Shown here: positions 27,940-36,462 of the stretch, in pieces
Layout of the letters: every line of letters begins with the position of its first letter
Numbering within the stretch: the stretch's first letter is position 1
Assembly (NCBI GenBank): GCA_017881915.1
Contig: JADGQK010000010.1
Span: forward strand, 1 to 50,855
Length of the DNA: 50,855 bases
Reading direction: 5' to 3'
Source of the DNA: Chloroflexota bacterium
GTDB lineage: Bacteria > Chloroflexota > Limnocylindria > Limnocylindrales > CSP1-4
The notes under the pieces: model-generated
The model's input: the letters and a program-made list of their open reading frames with translations, nothing else
Told to the model about the DNA's origin: nothing
Databases searched by the model: none
Translations under genes and position numbers: made by a program

Positions 27940-30428
27940 TGGCGATTCAGCCTGCGCTCGAGCGACTCGTCGAGGTTGCGATCGATGCGGCCGGGGCGGG
28001 CGGGGCACGGACCTACACCTACGCGGTGCCCGACTCGCTGGCTGGACTCGAGGCGGGTGAGGCCGTCCTGGTTGAATACGGCCGGCGGCAGGCCCTCGGC
28101 GTGGTGATGGGCGAGGCGGCCGGCCGGCCGGGCACCGGCGTCAGGATGAAGCCGATCCTCGAGCGGGTTCGCGCCGAGGGCCCGCTCCTGCCGGCGTTGT
28201 CGCTCGACCTGGCTCGCTGGATTTCCGGCCACTATCTCGCGCCCGCCGCGTTCGTCCTGCGGGCGATGCTCCCGCCGGGGATGCTCGAACGGCTGGAGCT
28301 CGTAGCCGAGGTCCGCCCGGACCGGTTGCCCGGGGCGAGTGAGGATCGAGTCAGCGCCGATCACCAGGGCTCGTTCAGCGCCGAGGATCAGGACCTCGTC
28401 CAGCAGCTCCTGGCCGGCCCCCGTGCCGCCCGTGACTTTGCGGCGCCGGAAGGTCGGGCAGGCCTTCTGCGGCGCCTGCGCAGCCTGGCCGCTCGGGATG
28501 TGATCGACCTCGACTGGACGCTCACCGCCGCCGCGGCCGGGCCGCGCTACGAGCGCTGGGCCCTGGCGACCGAGCCGGGCCGGACGGCCGCGGCAACGCT
28601 GGCCGGTGCCGGGCGGCTCGAAGGCCGCCCGCTCGGGCCGCGCCAGGCTGGCCTGCTGGCGGAGCTGGCCGAAGCTCCCGAAGGGATCGCTGGAGCCGAG
28701 CTGGCCGGTCGGCATGGCACGTCTGCCCTCGCCGGCCTCGTCCGGCGCGGGCTGGTGGCCGTGGACGTCCGCCAACGGCCTCGCCGGCCGCTGGCCCGGC
28801 GCGCCGCGGGACGCCGCGGCGCCCGGCCCCGCGTCTCGCCGTTGACCGGGCCGCAGGCCGAGGCGGCGGGGCTGATCCGGCTCGCCCTTGAGGAGCGCGA
28901 CCCGACGCCCCTGCTGCTGGACGGGGTGACCGGCGGCGGCAAGACCGCCGTCTACGTCGAGGCGATCGCGGCAAGCCTGGAGCTGGGCCGGCCGGTGCTC
29001 CTCCTGGTACCGGAGATCGCCCTCGCGTTGCCCCTGGTGGACCGCCTGCGGGCCGACCTCGATGCCCGGATCGCCCTGCTCCACTCGGGCCTGGGCGAAG
29101 GCGAGCGGGCCGATGAGTGGCGACGGGTCCGGGCCGGAATCGTGGATGTCGTCGTCGGGACGCGCCTGGCCGTGCTCGCCCCGCTCGCCGACCTTGGCCT
29201 GGTGATCGTCGACGAGGAGCACGAAGGGACCTACAAGAGCGACAGGACGCCACGCCTCCAGGCTCGCGACACGGCAATCCAGCTGGCCGAGCTGGCCGGC
29301 GCCGCGGTCGTCCTGGGCAGCGCCACACCCGCCGTCGAGACCGTCGGTCGGGTTCGAGCCGGCACGTGGCGCCGGGTGGCCCTGCCGAGCCGGCCGAGCG
29401 GAGCGCCGCCGATCGTCGAGGTCGTCGACCTGCGGGCGGAGCTGGCTGGGGGTAACCGCGGCCTGATCTCGGGCCGCCTCACTGACGAGCTGGCCCGCCT
29501 CGATCCGGTTTCGGATGAGCGGGCGATCCTGGTGATCAATCGACGCGGCAGCGCGTCGGTCGTGATGTGTCGCGATTGCGGTGCCGTCCAGGTCTGCCCA
29601 GAGTGCGAACGTCCGCTCGTCTTCCACCAGGCCGGGATGAGCTTGCGCTGCCATCACTGCGGTACGGCCGCTCCGCTCGCGACGCGCTGCCCCGCTTGCG
29701 CCTCGCCCCGGATCCGCTATCTCGGGGGTGGCACCGAGCGGGTGGAACGCGAGGTCCGGGGGCGCTTCCCGGGTCTGCGGGTGGGTCGCCTCGACCGCGA
29801 CGTCGTCGAACGCAAGGGCGCCGCCGAGCGCCTGATCGACGCCTTCACGGAGGGCCGGCTGGATGTTCTGGTCGGGACCAGCCTCGTGACCAAGGGACTC
29901 GATATCCCGGAAGTGACCCTGGTCGGAGTCGTCAGCGCGGACATCGCCCTCAACCTGCCCGATGAACGTGCCGCCGAGCGGACCTACCAGTTGCTCGCCC
30001 AGGCCGTTGGCCGGGCGGGCCGGGGCGACCGTCCCGGCCTGGCGATCATCCAGAGTTACCAGCCGGACCATCCGGCGATCCGGGCGGTGGCGACCGCTGA
30101 TCCGGCCGCCTTCTACGATGCCGAGCTCGAATCACGACGGCGGTTCGGCTCGCCGCCCTTCGGACGGCTGGTCAAGCTGACGATCGGGCTCGAGAACGCC
30201 GCGGCGGCCGAGAACGGCGCGCTCCTCCTGGCCGAGGCGCTCCGGACGCGAGCCGCGGAGCGGGGGAGTGCTGTGGCCGTCATCGGCCCGGCCCCGGCGT
30301 TCCTGCGGCGCCGGGCCGGCAAGTGGCGCTGGAACGTGGTCCTTCGCGGCGCTGACCCAGTGGCCCTGCTGGACGGCGGTCCCGACGCACCGTGGGCCGT
30401 GGATGTCGATCCCGAGTCGCTCCTGTGA
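27939..30428 (+). CDS. priA: Primosomal protein N' (PriA helicase)
   Basis: LLDGVTGGGKTAVYVEAI, GLVIVDEEHEGTYKSD, CRDCG..CPECERPL...CHHCG..CPACASPRIRYLGGGTERVE, LVGTSLVTKGLDIPEV. Confidence 0.97.
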   Translation: MAIQPALERLVEVAIDAAGAGGARTYTYAVPDSLAGLEAGEAVLVEYGRRQALGVVMGEAAGRPGTGVRMKPILERVRAEGPLLPALSLDLARWISGHYLAPAAFVLRAMLPPGMLERLELVAEVRPDRLPGASEDRVSADHQGSFSAEDQDLVQQLLAGPRAARDFAAPEGRAGLLRRLRSLAARDVIDLDWTLTAAAAGPRYERWALATEPGRTAAATLAGAGRLEGRPLGPRQAGLLAELAEAPEGIAGAELAGRHGTSALAGLVRRGLVAVDVRQRPRRPLARRAAGRRGARPRVSPLTGPQAEAAGLIRLALEERDPTPLLLDGVTGGGKTAVYVEAIAASLELGRPVLLLVPEIALALPLVDRLRADLDARIALLHSGLGEGERADEWRRVRAGIVDVVVGTRLAVLAPLADLGLVIVDEEHEGTYKSDRTPRLQARDTAIQLAELAGAAVVLGSATPAVETVGRVRAGTWRRVALPSRPSGAPPIVEVVDLRAELAGGNRGLISGRLTDELARLDPVSDERAILVINRRGSASVVMCRDCGAVQVCPECERPLVFHQAGMSLRCHHCGTAAPLATRCPACASPRIRYLGGGTERVEREVRGRFPGLRVGRLDRDVVERKGAAERLIDAFTEGRLDVLVGTSLVTKGLDIPEVTLVGVVSADIALNLPDERAAERTYQLLAQAVGRAGRGDRPGLAIIQSYQPDHPAIRAVATADPAAFYDAELESRRRFGSPPFGRLVKLTIGLENAAAAENGALLLAEALRTRAAERGSAVAVIGPAPAFLRRRAGKWRWNVVLRGADPVALLDGGPDAPWAVDVDPESLL

Positions 30429-30450
30429 GCTTCGATATACTCCGGCGACG

Positions 30451-30999
30451 ATGAGTGTCAAACCGATCGCCATGCTGGGCGACCCGCGGCTGCGCCTGAA
30501 AGGCGAACCAGTCGACAGCTTCGGCAAGTTCCTCCACGGCCTGCTCGACGACCTGGCCGACACGATGCGCCACGCGCCGGGGGTCGGCCTGGCAGCGCCC
30601 CAGCTGGGCGAGGCCAAACGAGCCTGCGTCGTCGAGGTGCAGGCGCGCCTGTACGAGCTGGTCAACCCGCGGATCGTGCGTTCAACGGGCGACGACACGG
30701 ACCTCGAGGGCTGCCTGTCGGTGCCCGGCTACGTCGCCTACGTCACCCGCCGCGAGAAGGTCTGGGTGGTTGCCCAGGATCGCCGCGGTCGAATGTTCAA
30801 GGTCGCCGGCAGCGGCCTCCTCGGACGGGCCCTCCAGCACGAGCTCGATCATCTCGACGGCAAGCTCTACATCGACTACCTCGAATCGATGGACGAGTTG
30901 ATCGCGGTCGGCCAGGGTGACGAGGACGCCGAGTCCGAGCCAGGTGAGGATGGTCCCAGCAGCAGCGCCATTCGCGAGGCGACCCACGCCCTCGCCTGA
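30451..30999 (+). CDS. def: Peptide deformylase
   Basis: GVGLAAPQLG, EGCLSVPGY, ALQHELDHLDG. Confidence 0.96.
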   Translation: MSVKPIAMLGDPRLRLKGEPVDSFGKFLHGLLDDLADTMRHAPGVGLAAPQLGEAKRACVVEVQARLYELVNPRIVRSTGDDTDLEGCLSVPGYVAYVTRREKVWVVAQDRRGRMFKVAGSGLLGRALQHELDHLDGKLYIDYLESMDELIAVGQGDEDAESEPGEDGPSSSAIREATHALA

Positions 31000-31945
31000 C
31001 GAGCGGGCCCGGGTCGTCTTCCTGGGTAGCGGCATGTTCGCCGTGCCGATCCTTGAGGGCCTCCTCGGGGACCCGACGGTCGAGGTCGTCGGAGTGGTGA
31101 GCGCGCCGGATCGACCGGCCGGCCGAGCGGTTGCCGTGCGCGCCGTCCCGGTCGCGACCCTCGCCCGGCGCCGCGGCCTGCGCCTGTTGCAGCCGGCCCG
31201 CGTGCGGTCGCCCGAGTCCATCGTCGAGATCGGCGGTCTGCGGCCTGACCTGGGCCTCCTGGCCGACTACGGCCAGATCGTGCCGTCGGTCCTGCTCGAC
31301 CTGGCGGCGCAGGGCATGCTCAACCTGCATCCCTCGCTCCTGCCGCGCCATCGAGGCGCAACGCCGATCCCGGCCGCGATCCTGGCCGGGGACCGGCAGA
31401 CCGGAGTCAGCCTCTTCCGAATGGACCCCGGCCTCGACAGCGGACCACTCATCGCCAGTGCGGTCCTGCCCCTGGCCGGCACGGAGACGGCGCCCGAGCT
31501 CGAGGCCCGCCTGGCCCGCCTGGCCGCCGATCTGCTGGCTCGCTCGCTGGAGCCCTGGCTCCGGGGCCGGCTCGTGGCCCGGCCCCAACGGGCCACGGGG
31601 ATCAGCCTCAGCCAGCCACTCCGGCGGGCCGATGGCCGTCTCGACCCAGGCCGTCCGGCCAGCGAGCTCGAGCGCCAGGTCCGCGCCTACCTGGGCTGGC
31701 CGGGCAGCTTCATCGAGACAGCCGTGGGCCGACTCGTCGTCCAGCACGCCTCGCTTGGCCCGGATCTCGGTGCCCGGCCCGGCACGATCGTGGCCTACGC
31801 CGGCGACGGCCCAGGCCTGGCCCTGGCGACCGCTGCCGGATCGCTGATCCTGGACGAGGTCCAGCTCGCCGGAAGCCGGCGGATGACCGGCGCCGAGCTG
31901 CGCCGCGGACGCCCGCTGATCGTCGGCGCGCCGGCCGAGCGATAA
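30950..31945 (+). CDS. fmt: Methionyl-tRNA formyltransferase
   Basis: RVVFLGSGMFAVPILEGLL...NLHPSLLPRHRGATPIPAAILAGDRQTGVSLFRMDPGLDSGP; only in-frame start lies inside def (50-nt overlap). Confidence 0.94.
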   Translation: MVPAAAPFARRPTPSPDERARVVFLGSGMFAVPILEGLLGDPTVEVVGVVSAPDRPAGRAVAVRAVPVATLARRRGLRLLQPARVRSPESIVEIGGLRPDLGLLADYGQIVPSVLLDLAAQGMLNLHPSLLPRHRGATPIPAAILAGDRQTGVSLFRMDPGLDSGPLIASAVLPLAGTETAPELEARLARLAADLLARSLEPWLRGRLVARPQRATGISLSQPLRRADGRLDPGRPASELERQVRAYLGWPGSFIETAVGRLVVQHASLGPDLGARPGTIVAYAGDGPGLALATAAGSLILDEVQLAGSRRMTGAELRRGRPLIVGAPAER

Positions 31946-31953
31946 TCGGGCGG

Positions 31954-33213
31954 ATGTCTGCCGATCTTCGACCCGGCCTCGCCGGCCTGCCGCCGGAGTC
32001 GCTGGCGGCCTGGTTCGCCGAGCGCGGCCACGCCTCGTTCCGCGCCCGTCAGCTGAACGCTGGGCTATGGGCCAGCGGCGCCACGGCCGCGTCCTCGATC
32101 GGGACCCTGCCGGCGGCGCTTCGTTCGGAGATCGACGCGGCATTCTCGCTCGACACGGTGGCCGATACGGAGCTCCGGCTGGCCGACGATGGCCGGACCG
32201 AAAAGGCCCTCCATCGACTGGCCGACGGGGCCTTGATCGAGTCGGTCGTGATGCATTACCCGGCCCGGCGGACGGCCGATGGGCAGCAGCGCGAACGCAA
32301 CACCGTCTGCATCTCGAGCCAGGCCGGCTGCGCGGTCGGCTGTCCGTTCTGCGCGACCGGCGAGCTCGGTTTCAGCCGCGACCTGTCGACCGCCGAAATC
32401 GTCGACCAGGTCCGCTCCGCGGCCCGACGACTTGCACATCGTGATCGCCGCCTGACCAACGTCGTGTTCATGGGGATGGGCGAGCCATTGCTCAACCTGG
32501 ATCGCGTCCTGGAGGCCATCGCGGCGCTGGCCGACCCGGATCGCTTTGGCCTGGGCGCCCGGCACATCACCGTCTCGACCTCGGGTGTCGTGCCCGGGAT
32601 CCGCCGCCTGACTGCGCTCGGTCCCCAGTTCACCCTGGCCGTGAGCCTGCACGCGGCGCGGGACTCCCTTCGCGATGTCCTCGTGCCGCTCAACCGTCGC
32701 TGGCCCGTGGCGGAGGTGGTGGGGGCTGCCCGTGACCACGCCCGGGTCACCGGCCGGCGGGTCTCCTACGAGGTCACTCTGATCGATGGCGTGAACGACA
32801 CGGATGCCGACGCCGATGCCCTGGCCGGCTTGCTCCGAGGTGACCTCTGTCACGTCAACCTGATTCCGATGAACCCAGTTGCCCATACCCCCTGGACGGC
32901 CAGTCCGATCGAGCGGATCGAGCGGATCGCCGCCCGCCTCCGGCGCGATGGCATCGCGGTCACGATCCGGCGCAACCGGGGCCAGGAGGTGGGCGCCGCG
33001 TGCGGCCAGCTTGCCGCCGAGCGGGCCGGCGAGCCGGCCGCGCCGGCGGTCGCCCGTCGGCGAGAGTTGCTCGTCGTGCGTAGCGCGGCCGCCCTGCGCG
33101 GTGAGCGGATGACCGAGCCAGCCGAAGCCGGGCTTGTTGCGGCGCTGGCCCACGACGAGGATCGGCTACCGGTTCGGCCGATTCCTGTTGCCTCTGCGCC
33201 GACGGCCGGCTGA
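31954..33213 (+). CDS. rlmN: 23S rRNA (adenine2503-C2)-methyltransferase, radical SAM
   Basis: CISSQAGCAVGCPFCATGELGFSRDLS, NVVFMGMGEPLLNLDRV, ISVSTSGVVPGI-type motifs, VNLIPMNPV. Confidence 0.97.
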   Translation: MSADLRPGLAGLPPESLAAWFAERGHASFRARQLNAGLWASGATAASSIGTLPAALRSEIDAAFSLDTVADTELRLADDGRTEKALHRLADGALIESVVMHYPARRTADGQQRERNTVCISSQAGCAVGCPFCATGELGFSRDLSTAEIVDQVRSAARRLAHRDRRLTNVVFMGMGEPLLNLDRVLEAIAALADPDRFGLGARHITVSTSGVVPGIRRLTALGPQFTLAVSLHAARDSLRDVLVPLNRRWPVAEVVGAARDHARVTGRRVSYEVTLIDGVNDTDADADALAGLLRGDLCHVNLIPMNPVAHTPWTASPIERIERIAARLRRDGIAVTIRRNRGQEVGAACGQLAAERAGEPAAPAVARRRELLVVRSAAALRGERMTEPAEAGLVAALAHDEDRLPVRPIPVASAPTAG

Positions 33214-33215
33214 CG

Positions 33216-33908
33216 GTGGAGGCAGGGTCGGCCGGCGGAGTCCAGATCGCGGCGAGCATCCTCGACGCAGACCTGGCGAACCTGGGCAACGCGCTCCGTC
33301 GAGTGGAGCAGGCCGGCGCCGACCGGATCCATCTCGACGTGATGGACGGCCACTTCGTGCCCAACTTCACGTTCGGCCCGAAGATGATCCGGGCACTCCG
33401 GCCGCGAACCCGCCTGCCGTTCGACGCCCACCTGATGATCTCCAACCCGGCCCGCTACATCGACGAGTTCATCCGCGCCGGCTGCGACTCGATCACAATC
33501 CATGTCGAGATCGATGAACCGGTCGAGCCGACCCTCAGGCTGATCCGCCGGGCCGGGCGGCGGGCCGGCCTGGCGCTCAGGCCGACGACTCCGCTGGCAG
33601 CCCTCGAACGCTACCGCGGTTTGTTCGAGATCGTCCTGGTGATGACCGTCGAGCCGGGATTCGGCGGCCAGTCGTTCCTGGCCGGTGCCGCCGCCAAGAT
33701 CGGCGCCGTTCACGCCGATCGCCGCCTGGGTGATCAGCCCCTCGAGGTTCAGGTCGACGGCGGGATCAACGAGCTGACCGCGGCGGACGTCGGGGCGCTC
33801 GGCGTGGACGTCGTGGTGGCCGGTTCGGCGCTCTTTCGGAAGGGGCGTGACATGGCGGTCGAGATGGGCCGCATCCGGGCCGCGGCTGATGCCGGACGGG
33901 CGCGGTGA
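33216..33908 (+). CDS. rpe: Ribulose-phosphate 3-epimerase
   Basis: IAASILDADLANLGNALRRVEQAGADRIHLDVMDGHFVPNFTFGP...MTVEPGFGGQSF...VDGGIN. Confidence 0.97.
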   Translation: MEAGSAGGVQIAASILDADLANLGNALRRVEQAGADRIHLDVMDGHFVPNFTFGPKMIRALRPRTRLPFDAHLMISNPARYIDEFIRAGCDSITIHVEIDEPVEPTLRLIRRAGRRAGLALRPTTPLAALERYRGLFEIVLVMTVEPGFGGQSFLAGAAAKIGAVHADRRLGDQPLEVQVDGGINELTAADVGALGVDVVVAGSALFRKGRDMAVEMGRIRAAADAGRAR

Positions 33909-35146
33909 CCCAGGAGACGCCCATTTCCGAGGTTGCTGTACCGGACACTCCGCCGGCTCGCCTGGGACGGCGCAACGACCGGATCCTGGCCTGGTCGGTC
34001 GGCGGCTACATCGTGATCCTGTCGGCCCTGATGATCGTCAAGGGCGTCTCAATCACGCCCGATGTCCTGGTGGTCGCCCTGGGCCTGGCCGCGGTGATCC
34101 TCGGCCGGGGCCGCCTCTTCCTGCGCGACTGGATCCCGTTCATCGGCCTGTTCTTCGCCTACGAGCTGATGCGCGGCTACGCCGACAACTTCGGTGCGAG
34201 CATCCATGTCGCTGACTTCATCGCCATCGACAAGTTCCTGTTCTTCGGCCACCTGCCGACCCAGGTCTTCCAGGACTGGTTCCATCCGACGACCGGGATC
34301 GACTACCTCGCGATCGTCGCCACTGTCTTCTACTTCCTGCATTTCCCGCTGCCGCTGGCCGTGGGGTTCTTCCTGTGGCTACGCCGGCGGCGGGTCTACT
34401 ACGACTTCGTGGCCGCGATCATCATCCTGAGCATGGCCGGCTTCGTGACCTACCTGCTCCTGCCGGTCGGGCCGCCGTGGTACGCCGCCCAGCACGGCTT
34501 CCTGCCTGGACCGAACGGCACGCCGGCGATCAGCTACCTGAAATCGAGCGCATTCGACGACATCGCCCGGTTCTTCGGCTTCCAGGGCAACTACCTGTAC
34601 AGCTACACCATCTACGACATCAACCCGAACGATGTCGCGGCATTCCCTTCGCTCCACGCGGCCTACCCGACCCTGGCCTTCCTGTTTGCACGGCGGGCCT
34701 TCGGGCGGATCGGCTACCTGATGATCGGTTACGCGGCCTGCGTCTGGTTCGCCGTCATCTACCTCGGTGACCACTACCTGATCGACGTCCTCGGTGGGAT
34801 CGCCTATGCCGCGGTCGCCTACTGGGCGGTGATCCACGCCCCGGGCTGGTTCCGGCGAGGCATCGACCGGGCGGCCGACGAGGAGATCGAGTCGACCCTG
34901 GAAGCGGCCGGGCCGGGCGCTGGGGCCGGGACCAGTGGCGGGGCGGTGCTTGGCCGCTTGAACCGGCGAGTGCGCTGGCCGGTCGTCGTCCAGGGACTGG
35001 CCCTGGCGGTGGCCGGAGTAATCGCCACGACGGCCCTGATCAAGGGCGATCTCCTGGGCGGCTACTCGACGCCGCTCTACCTGATCCCGTCGGCCGTCGT
35101 GCTGATCGGCCTGTGGCGGGTGGCCCTGGGCGCGTTCTCGCGCTAG
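33905..35146 (+). CDS. PAP2-family membrane phosphatase
   Basis: Multi-TM; AAFPSLHAAYPTLAFLFARR...YLGDHYLIDVLGGIAYA (SLHxx and H...D motifs). Confidence 0.88.
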   Translation: MTQETPISEVAVPDTPPARLGRRNDRILAWSVGGYIVILSALMIVKGVSITPDVLVVALGLAAVILGRGRLFLRDWIPFIGLFFAYELMRGYADNFGASIHVADFIAIDKFLFFGHLPTQVFQDWFHPTTGIDYLAIVATVFYFLHFPLPLAVGFFLWLRRRRVYYDFVAAIIILSMAGFVTYLLLPVGPPWYAAQHGFLPGPNGTPAISYLKSSAFDDIARFFGFQGNYLYSYTIYDINPNDVAAFPSLHAAYPTLAFLFARRAFGRIGYLMIGYAACVWFAVIYLGDHYLIDVLGGIAYAAVAYWAVIHAPGWFRRGIDRAADEEIESTLEAAGPGAGAGTSGGAVLGRLNRRVRWPVVVQGLALAVAGVIATTALIKGDLLGGYSTPLYLIPSAVVLIGLWRVALGAFSR

Positions 35147-35148
35147 GT
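35125..35148 (+). repeat. Direct repeat, left flank of the element-B insert (DR-L)
   Basis: CCTGGGCGCGTTCTCGCGCTAGGT; 22/24 identical to 35621-35644. Confidence 0.85.
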
Positions 35149-35274
35149 GTCTGGGTCGGGGGACGGGCCCGCTCGAGCAACCTCCGATTCCGTGGCTCGG
35201 CGCCAGGGGTCCCGGCCCGAATGGCCAGATGTGGCCGGCATCGACACCGCGCCGTCGATTTCGGCCGAGGCGTC

Positions 35275-35477
35275 AGGATGTGCGCTCAGAACAACAAGAC
35301 GCCGATTTCGAAGCGAGACGAGCCCGGCCGGCACTGTCTTGCGCCCAGCTCCAGCCCAGCCCAAGTGTGGCGCGGGACAAAACGGGCGACGAGGCTCGTC
35401 GTCGACGCGGCCCCAGGTGGAAAGGACCGGCTCCCGGTTCGAAACTGGCGGTTTGTTGTTCTGAGTGCACACACCGG
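35275..35477. repeat. Palindromic intergenic repeat element, copy B (~203 bp)
   Basis: Left arm GGATGTGCGCTCAGAACAACAAGACGCCGATTTCGAA; right arm (rc) GGTGTGTGCACTCAGAACAACAAACCGCCAGTTTCGAA; central GTGGCGCGG at +80 from CAGAACA. Confidence 0.85.
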
Positions 35478-35620
35478 CAGGCGGCGCGTCGGCCGCGACC
35501 CACCAGTTGCCATATGTCGCCCGCAGCGATCTACCCGGCACGGGCACAAGCGTGGCGAAGCCGCGGGCCAACAACGCGCCGGGGCAAGGCCATGGACCGA
35601 AGGGCAGGCCCGCCGAGGGG

Positions 35621-35644
35621 CCTGGGCGCCTTCTCGCGTTAGGT
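35621..35644 (+). repeat. Direct repeat, right flank of the element-B insert (DR-R)
   Basis: CCTGGGCGCCTTCTCGCGTTAGGT; abuts the rpmB stop codon. Confidence 0.85.
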
Positions 35645-35844
35645 CAGCGAGCGGCCTTGACGATCGTCCGGCGGCAGCGGGTGCACACGGACTGCTTCTT
35701 GGGCTCACCCGAGGCGGTCATGATGACCAGCGGCTGCAGGTTGGGCTGATAGCGGCGGTGGGCACGGACGCGGTTCATCCCGGATGACTGCGGGTTGAAA
35801 CCGCCCATCGAAACCTTGCCACACACGGCGCATGCTCGGGACAT
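35644..35844 (-). CDS. rpmB: 50S ribosomal protein bL28
   Basis: MSRACAVCGKVSMGGFNPQSSGMNRVRAHRRYQPNLQPLVI...VCTRCRRTIVKAAR. Confidence 0.96.
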   Translation of the reverse strand: MSRACAVCGKVSMGGFNPQSSGMNRVRAHRRYQPNLQPLVIMTASGEPKKQSVCTRCRRTIVKAAR

Positions 35845-35880
35845 CGCGGATCCTCGGGTCGAACGTTCAGTCATGAAGAA

Positions 35881-35898
35881 CGAGCCGACACCGGCTCG
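35881..35898. promoter_or_regulatory. Perfect 7-bp inverted repeat in the rpmB/asp23 divergent region
   Basis: CGAGCCG-ACAC-CGGCTCG between divergent genes. Confidence 0.35.
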
Positions 35899-35936
35899 AT
35901 CAAACGGTACGATAACACATCGGCTCGCTCCGGCTC

Positions 35937-36425
35937 ATGCCGGCACCGTCTACTCCGCTGCTGGAGGCTGCCCTGCCAAGTCCCGCCCGCCCCGAAGCCG
36001 GCAAGTCGCTCGTGACCCGGCGGGCGATCCGCCAGGTCGTCCGCGCCGCCGTCTCGAGCAGCTACGGCGTCACCGGCCTCAGTGACGATGGCGTTCGGCA
36101 GGGGTTGCTCGCCCGATTCGGCGTTCGGCCGCCGGGGGTCCTTGTCCGTTTCGGCGGCGGCATCGAAGTCGAGCTACGGATCCTGGTCGCAGCCGGCGTG
36201 CCGATTGCCGAGGTGGCCCGCCAAGTGGACTCGGCCGTGCGTTACTCGGTCCGCCGCGCGACCGAACGCGAGATCGAGCGGGTCACGATCTATGTCGGCG
36301 GCCTGCGCTTCGAGGCCGCTCCGATGCCGGGGCCGCTGCCCGCCGCGGCCGAGCTCGACGGCGCCGATCCAGCGGCGGATCCCGGTGTCGCGGTCGAGCC
36401 GATCCCTGGTTCGGACGGCACATGA
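35937..36425 (+). CDS. Asp23/Gls24 family protein
   Basis: VTRRAIRQVVRAAVSSSYGVTGLSD...GIEVELRILVAAGVPIAEVARQVDSAVRYSV. Confidence 0.82.
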   Translation: MPAPSTPLLEAALPSPARPEAGKSLVTRRAIRQVVRAAVSSSYGVTGLSDDGVRQGLLARFGVRPPGVLVRFGGGIEVELRILVAAGVPIAEVARQVDSAVRYSVRRATEREIERVTIYVGGLRFEAAPMPGPLPAAAELDGADPAADPGVAVEPIPGSDGT

Positions 36426-36462
36426 CCCGGTGCGGACGGCGGATGACCGAGCCGGACGCCGG

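Noticed and set aside
27855-30071. 738-aa minus-strand ORF
   Set aside because: Antisense to priA; shadow ORF.
35143-35787. Overlapping ORFs at 35.1-35.8 kb (e.g. 143 aa minus, 224 aa plus)
   Set aside because: Lie over the repeat insert and rpmB antisense; no coding-like conservation visible.
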